A stretch of 64,000 nucleotides of DNA from Motiliproteus sp036961355 (GCA_036961355.1 JBALVL010000018.1:1-64000), one strand, 5' to 3'. Positions 33,521-42,739 are shown, counted from the first letter of the stretch. Numbers and translations are program-made. Notes: generated from the letters alone by a model not told the origin.

Positions 33521-34690
33521 TCAGCGCTGATCTGCCGGTGAAATTCTCCCTAAATCCTTGATGACATCTAAACGCCCTTGCTTAAATTGCGCCAGATACA
33601 TCGGTAGATCGAAGTGGTGGTCTTCACGGAGTTTGATCTGTTCCTTACCGTTATAGCGAGTCAAGCCTGACAAGGCGTCGATCACCTGCTCCCGTTCAAC
33701 GACACCGACTTTCTCTATCGCAGCTGTTAATAGATAAACCATATCGTAGTGCGATTTGCTCGAATAGGTCGCCGGTTGATCACTACCAAACCGATCAACG
33801 TAGCTGTCGACAAACGTCTTGGCGGAGTCTGATTGCCAGCTACTAAAAAAGTGCAGCGCGGTCAGAACACCCTCCAGGTCCTGCACATCAACCGCATCGA
33901 GATAAGACTCATCAGCAGCGAAAGCGACGGTTGAAATTTCACGACCGAAATCAAATTTTCGCATCTGTTTGAGGAAATTAAACCCGTCACCGCCAGGCAG
34001 AATCAGCATCAGATTATCGGCACCAGAGGCTTTAATTCGCGCAAAAGTAGCGGAGTAATCACTGACACCAAAGGGAGTAAATTCGATGCCTTTGATCGCC
34101 CCGCCCAAACGTTCACTCTCCTGACGAATTCGCTCGCTCATATTATGCGGCCAGACATAGTCGTATCCGAACACATAAAAATTCGGCCCGGAGGTCTCCA
34201 GCAGGTAAGGAATCAGCGGATTGATATAGTGTTCAGGAATGGTGCTGTAGCAGATCAGGTAGCGACTGAAATGACGGCCTTCATAATCGATACCATAGAA
34301 CTGCGGCACCTGAAACTTATCGGCCACTTCCTGCATTGCGAAACGGGCCGAGCTACTGACCGGACCAAACAACGCAAAAACATCCTGCACCTGAATAAGC
34401 TGCCGGCTTAAGCGTACAGACTCTGCCGGATTGGTGTTGTTATCCTCCACCACCAACTCCAGCGGTCGGCCTAACACACCGCCCTTGGCATTAATCTGCT
34501 CAACAGCCAGCATCAGACCGTTTAGCCCCTGCTGACCATAGATCTGAAATGTTCCGGAAAGAGGGAGAACCACACCCAGGCGAATCGGGGCTTGAGAGTC
34601 GGAGGTTGAACAACCACTAATAATAGTGGTCAGTACGAACAGCAACGATACCAACAACGATACCAACAACGATCGTATCAACGTGACCAT
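33521..34690 (-). CDS. Periplasmic-binding lipoprotein, branched-chain amino acid/amide type
   Basis: The 389-residue protein has a lipoprotein signal with lipobox ISGC and a type I periplasmic-binding fold (Peripla_BP_5/6). The fold is marked by IRLGVVLPLSGTFQIYGQQGLNG, INAKGGVLGRPLELVVEDNNTNP, ALFGPVSSSARFAM and ADNLMLILPGGDGFNFLKQ. The pattern is close to urea/short-chain amide binding proteins (UrtA/FmdD/AmiC style). No ABC permease or ATPase follows. The next gene, 13 bp downstream, is a membrane diguanylate cyclase, so a sensory role is likely. The signal peptide contains a 4-residue (12-bp) repeat LLVS. AGGAAG precedes the chosen ATG. Confidence 0.85.
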   Translation of the reverse strand: MVTLIRSLLVSLLVSLLFVLTTIISGCSTSDSQAPIRLGVVLPLSGTFQIYGQQGLNGLMLAVEQINAKGGVLGRPLELVVEDNNTNPAESVRLSRQLIQVQDVFALFGPVSSSARFAMQEVADKFQVPQFYGIDYEGRHFSRYLICYSTIPEHYINPLIPYLLETSGPNFYVFGYDYVWPHNMSERIRQESERLGGAIKGIEFTPFGVSDYSATFARIKASGADNLMLILPGGDGFNFLKQMRKFDFGREISTVAFAADESYLDAVDVQDLEGVLTALHFFSSWQSDSAKTFVDSYVDRFGSDQPATYSSKSHYDMVYLLTAAIEKVGVVEREQVIDALSGLTRYNGKEQIKLREDHHFDLPMYLAQFKQGRLDVIKDLGRISPADQR

Positions 34691-34800
34691 TAGCAACTTC
34701 CTGTAATGCTACGAATGCGTCCAATCTGTAACAGAGAGTGTAATTTTACCCGTAACTGACATCGATGTTAATTGAGTGGTGACAAATAACCGACAAATAC

Positions 34801-34851
34801 CGAACAAGTGTTCGAATTTATCCTCTGTAGCGGGTAAAAACCAACCCGCTA
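34801..34851. repeat. Two inverted repeats in the gap after the nor operon
   Basis: CGAACA-AG-TGTTCG (34801-34814) is a perfect palindrome. TAGCGGGT/ACCCGCTA (34828-34835/34844-34851) forms an 8-bp stem without a T run. They lie in the gene-free stretch 34691-35100, upstream of the binding lipoprotein gene and downstream of norF. The first may be an operator, the second an RNA end. Nothing else is supported in this stretch. Confidence 0.45.
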
Positions 34852-35100
34852 GCCATTGATATGGGTAATGGACGCAACTCGCGTCTGGAAGACACTACCC
34901 CGCCGAAGGAACGCCGCCAGGATTACAGAGGCGGATACCCGCTCACCTCAAATACAACCAGCAAGAAACGTCACTTGTCGGGAACAAAGGATAGGGGAGG
35001 TTTGAAAGCAGCGAACGTCTACCGGTTGTTAAATAGGGCAATCAACAACTTATCCGGGATAGATAAAATAGTGGTGACGCTTCGCGTAGCGGTAAAAGGC

Positions 35101-35385
35101 TCAGAGCGTCGTTAGACGTCGCAGTGGCTCGGGGAAAATTAACGCCAGTGCAATCAACACCGGTAACACATAAAAGTAGGCCAGCATTAAACGACGGATC
35201 ACCGGTGGTGCATGCCGCAGCCCCATCAACCGATCGATGACCAACTGACCTTTTATACATACCACCAAGCAGACCGCGATCACAACCCCGGCAGTTGGGT
35301 CTATCGATTCGGCCACCATCGCCGAGATGAGTGTCAATACGATCAGTACAATCCAGGCGCGCCCTAATGCAGCAGCGTTATTCAT
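35101..35385 (-). CDS. norF: NorF-like cytochrome oxidase subunit IV family protein
   Basis: The 94-residue membrane protein has three hydrophobic segments (about 10-28, 34-52 and 70-90) and matches the prokaryotic oxidase subunit IV/NorF pattern: LVVCIKGQLVIDRLMGLRHAP. NorF is an accessory protein for full nitric oxide reductase activity. The start at 35385 has AGGAG upstream; the frame to 35418 lacks support. It is the last gene of norCBDQEF, 48 bp after norE. Confidence 0.8.
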   Translation of the reverse strand: MNNAAALGRAWIVLIVLTLISAMVAESIDPTAGVVIAVCLVVCIKGQLVIDRLMGLRHAPPVIRRLMLAYFYVLPVLIALALIFPEPLRRLTTL

Positions 35386-35433
35386 CCTCGATGCTCCTAT
35401 TTCTATCAACAATGACACTTGTTAACGTGCCCA

Positions 35434-36081
35434 TTAACGCATCACATATAGCAGAGGGAAAATAATAATCCATACCAGGTCAATCATATGCCAATAGCAG
35501 GCAGCCCCTTCGAGCCCTTCATGGCTTTCGGGAGTAAAATGTCCCCAATGCAGGCGTAGCGCCGCCCAGCCGATAGCACACATTCCCACCAGCACATGCA
35601 GCAGGTGGTTAAAGGTTAGGTAATAATAGAGCGAGTAGAACATATCGGTGCGCGAATCCAGACCGGCAGCATGGTTCCACTGGTACTCCCACGCTTTGAC
35701 CGCACAGTACGCCAAGCCACAACCGATGGTGCCACCCAGCCAGTGCAGAGAGCGCTTAAGCCGCCCGGTGCGTATCATCGCCATCGCTCGGGCGACACAG
35801 TAACTACTACTCAGCAGGATCAGAGTATTAATTACTCCGGCCCAGGTATTAAGCTGAGTAGGCCCCTGCTCAAACAGTTCGGGGTTGTGGCTTCGTACCA
35901 CCAAAAACACCAGAAAGAACAACGCAAATTCGGTGACTTCAGCCCAGATCAAGATCCACACGGCGATATTTGCCGGGCTATAGTTGGCCTTCTCTTTGCC
36001 GGTTCCACCCTGACCTTCTGGGATCAAGCCTGCAGCTGAGCCAGAGCTGGAACCAGAGTCCGAGCCGATTGGCTCACTCAT
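35434..36081 (-). CDS. norE: NorE-like cytochrome oxidase subunit III family protein
   Basis: The 215-residue protein has a Ser/Gly-rich 30-residue N-terminus and five predicted helices in the cytochrome oxidase subunit III arrangement, with WILIWAEVTEFALFFLVFL and HLLHVLVGMCAIGW. NorE supports assembly or stability of the NO reductase. It starts one base after the norQ stop codon, so translation is probably coupled. Confidence 0.88.
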   Translation of the reverse strand: MSEPIGSDSGSSSGSAAGLIPEGQGGTGKEKANYSPANIAVWILIWAEVTEFALFFLVFLVVRSHNPELFEQGPTQLNTWAGVINTLILLSSSYCVARAMAMIRTGRLKRSLHWLGGTIGCGLAYCAVKAWEYQWNHAAGLDSRTDMFYSLYYYLTFNHLLHVLVGMCAIGWAALRLHWGHFTPESHEGLEGAACYWHMIDLVWIIIFPLLYVMR

Positions 36082-36082
36082 A

Positions 36083-36889
36083 CTAGAAATGACCCTGAAT
36101 CAAACGGTCGATCGCCGCCAGCGTTTCGGTGTCATCACTCAACGGCTGAGCCATGCACACCTGGCAAGCTTCGGCTGCAGGTAAACCGGAACGGATCATC
36201 ATTGCGGTGTAGATCAACAGGCGGGTTGACGCCGCTTCTTCCAGATCGTGATCCTTGAGTCGACGCAGGTCGTTGGCCAGCGTCACCAGCTGCTGAACCG
36301 TCTGCTTATCAAGGCCAGATTCCTGACACACGATCACCAACTCCTGCTCAGGGGTCGGATAATCGAAGCTCAGCGCGACAAATCGCTGACGGGTACTGGG
36401 CTTGAGACCCTTCATCAGATTCTGGTAGCCGGGGTTATAGGAGATCACCAACATAAAGTCGGGGTGCGCCTCGATCAGCTCGCCGGTCCGCTCAATCGGT
36501 AGAATCCGACGGTGATCCGACAACGGGTGCAGTACCACGGTGGTATCTTTACGCGCCTCGACCACCTCATCGAGGTAGCAGATACCCCCTTCGCGTACAG
36601 CCCGAGTCAACGGGCCATCCTGCCAGTACGTACCATCAGCACCGATCAGGTGACGGCCGACCAGGTCTGATGCTGTCAGATCATCGTGGCACGATACTGT
36701 ATGTACCGTACGCCCTAGCTGCTTGGCCATATGCTCGACAAAACGGGTCTTACCGCAACCGGTCGGCCCTTTGATCAAAACCGGCAGTTTATTATTGGCC
36801 GCGTGATTGAAGATCTCTATCTCACGTCCCTGGGGCAAATAGTTCAATGCCTGAACATTGATTGGCTGAGTATTCAGAGCCGTATTCAT
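36083..36889 (-). CDS. norQ: NorQ, MoxR-type AAA+ ATPase
   Basis: The 268-residue cytoplasmic ATPase has Walker A GPTGCGKT (41-48), Walker B ICYLDEV (103-109), SYNPGYQ sensor 1 and LKPSTRQRFVAL. With NorD it forms a MoxR-VWA chaperone pair that inserts the non-haem iron into NorB. It lies 43 bp after norD. Confidence 0.95.
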   Translation of the reverse strand: MNTALNTQPINVQALNYLPQGREIEIFNHAANNKLPVLIKGPTGCGKTRFVEHMAKQLGRTVHTVSCHDDLTASDLVGRHLIGADGTYWQDGPLTRAVREGGICYLDEVVEARKDTTVVLHPLSDHRRILPIERTGELIEAHPDFMLVISYNPGYQNLMKGLKPSTRQRFVALSFDYPTPEQELVIVCQESGLDKQTVQQLVTLANDLRRLKDHDLEEAASTRLLIYTAMMIRSGLPAAEACQVCMAQPLSDDTETLAAIDRLIQGHF

Positions 36890-36932
36890 GATGTACCTCG
36901 TCGTAACAGCCCGTTGGCTGTCAAAAAAGTAG

Positions 36933-38795
36933 TTAACCTGCCAAACCGGTCAGGTTGAGATATAGCTTGGGGAGCAGCATCGGAAGCCGGTCAGGGTCAT
37001 TAACCACCGCAAAGCCCTGGTCACCGAAAAGGTAGGGTAGATAGTCATTACCCTGATCATCGATAGTTACGCAGAACGGTTGTAACCCGGCCTGTTTGGC
37101 TTGTTGCACTGCACGCCGGGTATCTTCGATACCATAGCGCCCTTCGTAACGGTCGATATCATTGGGCTTACCGTCAGACAGAATCAGCAGCAGTCGTTGC
37201 TGCGCTTTTTGCTGCTGTAAAATCTCGGTAGATTGGCGGATCGCAGCGCCCATACGGGTATAAAAGCCGGGTTTTACCGCTAAAATCCGGCCCCGTGCTT
37301 CATCACCGTAAGGCTCGTTAAAGTTCTTCAACATCTGATAACGAACCTGCTTATTCTTGATCGACGAGAAACCGTAGATCGCAAACGGATCACCGCTGCC
37401 CGATAACGCTTCGGCAAACAACACCATGGTGTCGCGAATCATATCGATCACCCGCCGGTGCTCTCCATCCACAACTTTGTCAGCGTCCTGGCCCAAGCCG
37501 GCTTCGGTCGACATCGACAGGTCTGACAACAACAGGCAAGCTAAGTCACGCTGCGGATTATTACGGCAGCGGTAAAAATTCTGACTGGCCGACGGCTGAC
37601 CCGAGTGCTCGGTTTGACTCTTGTGTTCCAGCCAGGCGTCGATATCGATCTCATCGCCAAAAGGTTGCTTACGCTGCCAGCTTTTTTGTGGCTGCAGTTG
37701 GCTAAACCGGTTCTTCAGCGCCCGCGCTTGCGGCCGTATCGCTTCAGGGATAGGTTGAGGCAATGCGGTATCGGCCAGCATCGGTTGCAACAGGCAATAA
37801 TCCTCGATCATCTTCTGCTGGCGGTAATCCCACTCCGGTAACTTGATCCCCTCACCCAGCGGCAGGTCGTCGTACATCGGTGCAGGCAGGTCAAGATCAA
37901 ACTTGATCCGGGCCGAACCGGCACGGCGCTTGCGAGACAACGTGATGACATCGAGATCATCGGCGGCCGATTCTAGATCCTCATCCAGATTTTCCTCCTG
38001 GGGGCGATCCAAGTCGACGTTCTCGGCCCAACTAAACAAGCACTCTAATTTGAACACCAACAGTCCATCGGTCTTCTTGGCATCGTCAAAACGCTCGGCA
38101 CTCTTACGACTGCCCTTGAGGCTTTGCTCCATTTTGCCGCCGTCACCCTGATCATCGAGATCTTCCTCTGCCTCGACCGAATCCTGACGATGTGGCGACG
38201 GATACAGCCATAGCGGTACCGGGTAAGGTGCACCTTTGGCTTGGGGCAACTCGCTAACGCTGCCTGGCTGCAGGATCGCCTGTTGCACCAAACGCTCACG
38301 CTCAGCCTCGTCGCCTTTCAGCGAGTCCGGATTGGGCCGCAGCGCCACGGTGGCTTCAGCCAGGCGTTGGTAAGTAGACTTCATGCCTGGGCGCTGACTT
38401 AGCAACAGCAGTGTTGCCTGCTGGTTATCACGCAGAAAATGATTGACCTGGGGTAATTTTGCCGCCAGAGCCGCCAACCAAAAATAGAGCGCTTCGTTGA
38501 GTTGGGGATCGGTAAAACAGGCTTGTTTAACCGGCAACCGCAGGCTGCGTTCATCCTGCCAACTCACAGCGAAACGGTGATGAGTACCGGCTAGGCGCTG
38601 ACTCAAGCGACGCCGGGTCTGAATCAGGCGCTGGTCGGCACCTTCAACGGTCATACCGGCCGGACCACCCAATGCCCGGTAATATGTCGCCAACTGTGCT
38701 TGCAACGGTGCCAACTCAACCTCGGCCGACTCAAAATCGGTATTGGCCTGGCGGCTGATCAATTTGTGCCAAATTTCGCCGACAAATTCTTCCAT
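36933..38795 (-). CDS. norD: NorD, VWA-domain activation protein
   Basis: The 620-residue protein has a helical N-terminal half and an acidic low-complexity middle (205-285). A C-terminal von Willebrand A domain carries MIDAS motif DLSMS (425-429) and LLILSDGKPND. NorD couples to NorQ to mature the NO reductase catalytic site. The 279-bp gap separating it from norB contains two hairpins, so NorD may be made at a lower level than NorCB or have its own promoter. Confidence 0.93.
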   Translation of the reverse strand: MEEFVGEIWHKLISRQANTDFESAEVELAPLQAQLATYYRALGGPAGMTVEGADQRLIQTRRRLSQRLAGTHHRFAVSWQDERSLRLPVKQACFTDPQLNEALYFWLAALAAKLPQVNHFLRDNQQATLLLLSQRPGMKSTYQRLAEATVALRPNPDSLKGDEAERERLVQQAILQPGSVSELPQAKGAPYPVPLWLYPSPHRQDSVEAEEDLDDQGDGGKMEQSLKGSRKSAERFDDAKKTDGLLVFKLECLFSWAENVDLDRPQEENLDEDLESAADDLDVITLSRKRRAGSARIKFDLDLPAPMYDDLPLGEGIKLPEWDYRQQKMIEDYCLLQPMLADTALPQPIPEAIRPQARALKNRFSQLQPQKSWQRKQPFGDEIDIDAWLEHKSQTEHSGQPSASQNFYRCRNNPQRDLACLLLSDLSMSTEAGLGQDADKVVDGEHRRVIDMIRDTMVLFAEALSGSGDPFAIYGFSSIKNKQVRYQMLKNFNEPYGDEARGRILAVKPGFYTRMGAAIRQSTEILQQQKAQQRLLLILSDGKPNDIDRYEGRYGIEDTRRAVQQAKQAGLQPFCVTIDDQGNDYLPYLFGDQGFAVVNDPDRLPMLLPKLYLNLTGLAG

Positions 38796-38969
38796 AGGTC
38801 ACCGTATAAACTAATCACTAGGGCGATTAAAAGAGAAAACAACCCACTTTCCGGTCGACACTGTCTTCACTATCGACAGGAAAGCATGCTGATAATTGAA
38901 ATGGGAAATAAAGGAGGCTGAGCCCGACTCTGTTCTATCCGCTCTAAAAGAAGGGGGAGCGGGAGAGCA

Positions 38970-39035
38970 GAACCGGTTCAACCTAGAGCGGTTGTGCCGC
39001 TCCGGTCAGTGGTCAGGCGTGGAACGCCTGGCCAC
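38970..39035 (-). promoter_or_regulatory. Tandem hairpins between norB and norD
   Basis: GAGCGG/CCGCTC (38986-38991/38997-39002) and an 11-bp stem of GTGG-T-CAGGCG with CGCCTG-G-CCAC (39009-39019/39025-39035) follow the norB stop. A GAACCGGTTC palindrome lies beside them (38970-38979). There is no T run, so they look like mRNA-stabilising or processing structures. The rest of 38796-39074 shows nothing more. Confidence 0.6.
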
Positions 39036-39074
39036 CAACCGAGCTGCATCAAGTACGACTAAGATCTTGATACG

Positions 39075-40499
39075 TTAGCTACAGCTACCGCAGCAAACCT
39101 CTTCTTTCTTAGCATCCGCAGACTCAGCAACGTGCTGCCCCACAAAGAAGCTAGCAAAGTAAGCGAGCAGTCCAACAAAGAATGTCACACCGAAGCCCAG
39201 ACGGATCCAATAGAACGGAACCAGTTTGGCTTGAGTCTGCATGAAGCTCAGCGCCATGCTGTCGTCTGGTAGACGCTGTAGAGCAACCTGGTATGCACCG
39301 GCAACGGTCAACGCCAGGGTAATACCCAACATGCTCAGGCACATGGTCCAGAAAGCAAAACGTTCAACTTTCTGCGCTGATGCAGGGTTACCCTGCGGAC
39401 GACCACGCATAATCGGCATCGCGTAAGAGATGATCGTCATACTGATCATCGCGTAAGCACCGAAGAAGGCCAGGTGACCGTGAGCTGCAGTGATCTGCGA
39501 ACCGTGAGTAAAGTAGTTCACTGGAGCCAAAGTGTGGATGAAGCCCCACACGCCAGCACCCAGGAATGCCATTACCGCAGTACCCAGAGCCCAGGTAGTG
39601 GCGATCTGATTACCATGATCATGACGACGCTGACGCACCATCCGGAAAGCAAACACCACCATCATGAAGAACGGAATCGGCTCCAGGGCAGAGAAGATCG
39701 AGCCCAACCACAGCCAGTATTCACCTGGTCCGATCCAGAAGTAATGGTGACCCATACCGATCAGGCCGGAGATAAGCGCCATCGCGATGATGATGTACAA
39801 CCACTTCTCGATCACTTCACGGTCAACACCGGTCACTTTGATCAAGGTGAAGGCCAGGATTGCACCTAGGATCAGTTCCCATACACCTTCAACCCACAGA
39901 TGCACGACCCACCACCAGAAGTACTTATCCAGCACCAAGTTCTCAGGATTGTAGAAGGAGAACAGGAAGAACACTGCCAGACCTATTAGACCGGTAATCA
40001 GCACCATGTTGATAACCGTCTTACGGCCTTTCAAAATGGTCATCCCGATATTGAAGATGAAGCCCAGCACCACGACTACGATACCAATTTTGGTTATCGT
40101 CGGCTGCTCCAGGAACTCGCGTCCCATGGTTGGCAACAGATGGTTGTAGGTCATTTCAGCGAGCTGAGCGTAAGGCACCAGCAGGTAGCCCAGAATCGTA
40201 GCAACACCAGCTGCCGCGAACACCCAGAACAAAATCTTAGCCAACAAAGGACTATGCAGTTCCCGGTCACATTCTTCGGGAACCAAGTAGTACGAAGCCC
40301 CCATAAAAGCAAACAGCAACCAAACAATCAGCAGGTTGGTGTGAACCATCCGTGCAACGTTGAAGGGCAGATAGGGAAACAGGAAGTCCCCGATGATGTA
40401 CTGCAAGCCCATTACCAGTCCAAACAGGATCTGGCCGGCAAACAGTGCTAGCGCGAAGATAAAGTACGGCTTCGCTACCGCTTGAGATTGGAATTTCAT
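39075..40499 (-). CDS. norB: Nitric oxide reductase catalytic subunit NorB
   Basis: The 474-residue, 12-helix protein is the haem-copper-oxidase-like cNOR large subunit, reducing 2 NO to N2O in the inner membrane with electrons from NorC. Conserved elements include MVHTNLLIVWLLFAFMGASYY (haem His), WWWVVHLWVEGVWELILGA (FeB His and Glu), GMGHHYFWIG (FeB His pair), and HGHLAFFGAYAMISMTII. The last residues, EEVCCGSCS, form a Cys-rich tail not usual for NorB. It follows norC by 9 bp. Confidence 0.95.
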   Translation of the reverse strand: MKFQSQAVAKPYFIFALALFAGQILFGLVMGLQYIIGDFLFPYLPFNVARMVHTNLLIVWLLFAFMGASYYLVPEECDRELHSPLLAKILFWVFAAAGVATILGYLLVPYAQLAEMTYNHLLPTMGREFLEQPTITKIGIVVVVLGFIFNIGMTILKGRKTVINMVLITGLIGLAVFFLFSFYNPENLVLDKYFWWWVVHLWVEGVWELILGAILAFTLIKVTGVDREVIEKWLYIIIAMALISGLIGMGHHYFWIGPGEYWLWLGSIFSALEPIPFFMMVVFAFRMVRQRRHDHGNQIATTWALGTAVMAFLGAGVWGFIHTLAPVNYFTHGSQITAAHGHLAFFGAYAMISMTIISYAMPIMRGRPQGNPASAQKVERFAFWTMCLSMLGITLALTVAGAYQVALQRLPDDSMALSFMQTQAKLVPFYWIRLGFGVTFFVGLLAYFASFFVGQHVAESADAKKEEVCCGSCS

Positions 40500-40508
40500 C
40501 GTAGCTCC

Positions 40509-40955
40509 TTATCCTTGCTTGTTAGGCGGCCAGCCATTGTCATCGATACGACTGGTCCAGATCAGGAAGTCAGCCAGCGCATCAACCTCATGTGACTCAA
40601 GGTTGAACTGAGGCATCTTGCGACGGCCTTCGATCGCCATTGGCTGCATCGCCATCCACGACTGCAGGAACTGCTTGAAGGTGTCCTCGTTGCCCTGACC
40701 GTAACGGTCATAAACGTTGGCCAGTTCCGGTGCGAAGTACGCGCCTTCACCCATCAGGCTGTGGCAGCCGATGCAGTTGTTGTCTTCCCACAAGGATTTG
40801 CCTAGCGCAACCGATTCCGTGATGTTCTCACGGTGATCACGTGAAGGCAGCTCAAGCATGGTGTCGAACGTCAAACCGCAAAGCAGCAGAAAGGTAAACA
40901 ATCCACCACCGTAATAAATGTTACGCGCCATCCCTTTAGTAAAGTTATCAGCCAT
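40509..40955 (-). CDS. norC: Nitric oxide reductase cytochrome c subunit NorC
   Basis: The 148-residue membrane-anchored monohaem cytochrome has one N-terminal helix (about 15-31), haem-binding CIGCH (61-65) and a likely Met ligand at 114 in RKMPQF. It passes electrons to NorB. It is the first gene of norCBDQEF and lies behind a sigma-54 promoter. Confidence 0.95.
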   Translation of the reverse strand: MADNFTKGMARNIYYGGGLFTFLLLCGLTFDTMLELPSRDHRENITESVALGKSLWEDNNCIGCHSLMGEGAYFAPELANVYDRYGQGNEDTFKQFLQSWMAMQPMAIEGRRKMPQFNLESHEVDALADFLIWTSRIDDNGWPPNKQG

Positions 40956-41060
40956 GACGCCCCCCTGAAATCCGGACCATCTCCGCCCCTAAAGGCCGGG
41001 AAAGTAGTTGCTGCATAATAGGCTCCTTCGCCTGAATTATTAGTTGTTCAGGTTTTCTAT

Positions 41061-41077
41061 TACAAACTCCGTGCCAA
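41061..41077 (-). promoter_or_regulatory. Sigma-54 promoter of norCB
   Basis: The minus strand reads TTGGCACGGAGTTTGTA, matching TGGCACG-N4-TTGC with T for the final C. The -24 and -12 elements are therefore in place about 105-120 nt before the norC start. This fits control by the neighbouring NorR activator. Confidence 0.88.
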
Positions 41078-41117
41078 CATGTAAAACCTAATAATAACAA
41101 TGAGATAAAAACACCGT

Positions 41118-41170
41118 TGTATTTTTAACAACACTGGGTATGATGTCGTTTAAACAACACGGACATCATA
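41118..41170. promoter_or_regulatory. NorR-type binding sites in the norC-norR gap
   Basis: Two TGT-N7-ACA sites (41118-41130 and 41144-41156) match the GT-N7-AC enhancer consensus for NorR and are 26 bp apart. A 9-bp perfect inverted repeat TATGATGTC/GACATCATA (41139-41147/41162-41170) frames the second one and abuts the norR start codon, suggesting autoregulation. Confidence 0.75.
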
Positions 41171-42739
41171 ATGACAACTTTTTCTGATACTTTGACCTCT
41201 ATCGTCACCGACCTATCGCGCGACCTACCCGCCGAACAGCGCTACCGCCATCTGCTGGAATCGATTCTGACTCTATTCCCCTGCGATGCAGCCGCCCTGC
41301 TTCGACTTGAGGGCAAACAACTTCGGCCGTTGGCAATCGAAGGGCTTAGCGTCGATACCTTGGGACGGCGCTTCGAGGTTGACGACCATCCCCGGCTGGC
41401 CAAGCTTCTCCACTCACGCAAGCCGATCCGTTTTGAGGCCGACTCACCGCTGCCCGACCCCTACGATGGTTTAGTCAGTGATACCGACATGCAGTTACAC
41501 GTTCACGACTGCATGGGCGCATCGCTCTATATCAACGATCAACCCTGGGGAGTGCTAACCCTTGACGCCATGGATCCAGGCACCTTTGACTCGATCGATC
41601 CTGATCAGCTGGCCACCTTTATCAGCCTTACCGAAGCGACGGTGAAAGCGGCCGATCGCATCGATGCACTGGCTGCTAAAGCGGAACGGCAGCAAGAGTT
41701 CACACGGGCGTTACTGGAACAAAAGGACACCGAGTCCGAGATAATCGGCACCAGCCAAGTAATGGCGACACTCAAGCAAGAGATTACGATCGTCGCACGC
41801 TCACACCTATCGGTACTGGTGCAGGGTGAAACAGGGGTCGGTAAGGAGCTGGTGGCGCGTCAAATCCACTACCAGTCACCACGGGTCGAGCGGCCGCTGG
41901 TGCAGATCAACTGCGCCGCGCTGCCGGAAAACCTGGCCGAGAGCGAACTGTTCGGCCATGTCAAAGGCGCATTCTCAGGTGCCGGTACCGATCGTGCCGG
42001 TAAATTTGAGATCGCTGACGGTGGTACCTTGTTGCTCGATGAAGTGGGTGAGCTACCCCTAACCATTCAAGCCAAACTGCTACGTGTGCTACAGAGCGGA
42101 GAGATCCAGCGGATTGGTCGCGACCAGTTACTGCAGGTAGATGTTCGAATCGTCGCTGCCACCAACCGCGACCTGCAGGAGGAGGTCAACGCCGGACGTT
42201 TTCGTGCCGACCTGTTCCACCGCCTCAGCGTCTACCCGTTAGCGGTGCCGCCGTTACGCGAGCGGCAACAAGATGTGTTATTGCTGGCTGGTTTTTTTCT
42301 GGAAGCCAACCAACGCCGCTTAGGCGCTCAAGGATTAAGGTTATCCGAAGATGCCAAGCTGACTCTGCTTAGCTACCCTTGGCCCGGTAATGTTCGCGAA
42401 CTTGGCCATCTGCTCAGCCGCGCAGCACTCAAGGCGATCACCAGTCAGGGACGTGACAACCGTACTATCATCATCGGTGCCAGCCATCTCGGGCTCGATC
42501 CCAGTGATTGGGGAGAAGAAAACCTCACAACAATTGAGTCATCCAACCAGGAAGTGACCCGTATTCCGTACAACCCTGAACTCAACCTCAAACAGGCCAC
42601 CGAGCAATACCAGCGACAACTGATCTCAGACACACTCGATCAACACAAGGGCAACCAGGCATCGGCCGCTCGCCAGCTGGGCGTGCATCGCAGCAATTTC
42701 TACCGGCTGCTGCAACGCTTAGAGATAAAGGAGGGATGA
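41171..42739 (+). CDS. norR: NorR, NO-responsive sigma-54-dependent activator
   Basis: The 522-residue regulator has a GAF domain (about 20-165). In it the segments DSPLPDPYDG, HDCMG and LTLDAMD, which hold the NO-sensing non-haem iron in E. coli NorR, are kept. An AAA+ domain follows with Walker A GETGVGKE (219-226) and GAFSGA (266-271) in place of GAFTGA. A C-terminal Fis-type HTH has QASAARQLGVHRSNFYRLL. It activates norCB when NO binds the iron. It is transcribed divergently from norC; its stop overlaps murI (ATGA). Confidence 0.95.
   Translation: MTTFSDTLTSIVTDLSRDLPAEQRYRHLLESILTLFPCDAAALLRLEGKQLRPLAIEGLSVDTLGRRFEVDDHPRLAKLLHSRKPIRFEADSPLPDPYDGLVSDTDMQLHVHDCMGASLYINDQPWGVLTLDAMDPGTFDSIDPDQLATFISLTEATVKAADRIDALAAKAERQQEFTRALLEQKDTESEIIGTSQVMATLKQEITIVARSHLSVLVQGETGVGKELVARQIHYQSPRVERPLVQINCAALPENLAESELFGHVKGAFSGAGTDRAGKFEIADGGTLLLDEVGELPLTIQAKLLRVLQSGEIQRIGRDQLLQVDVRIVAATNRDLQEEVNAGRFRADLFHRLSVYPLAVPPLRERQQDVLLLAGFFLEANQRRLGAQGLRLSEDAKLTLLSYPWPGNVRELGHLLSRAALKAITSQGRDNRTIIIGASHLGLDPSDWGEENLTTIESSNQEVTRIPYNPELNLKQATEQYQRQLISDTLDQHKGNQASAARQLGVHRSNFYRLLQRLEIKEG

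Noticed and set aside
34861..35115. An 84-residue plus-strand frame in the gap after norF
   Set aside because: No ribosome binding site, basic low-quality translation, and it overlaps the norF end on the other strand.
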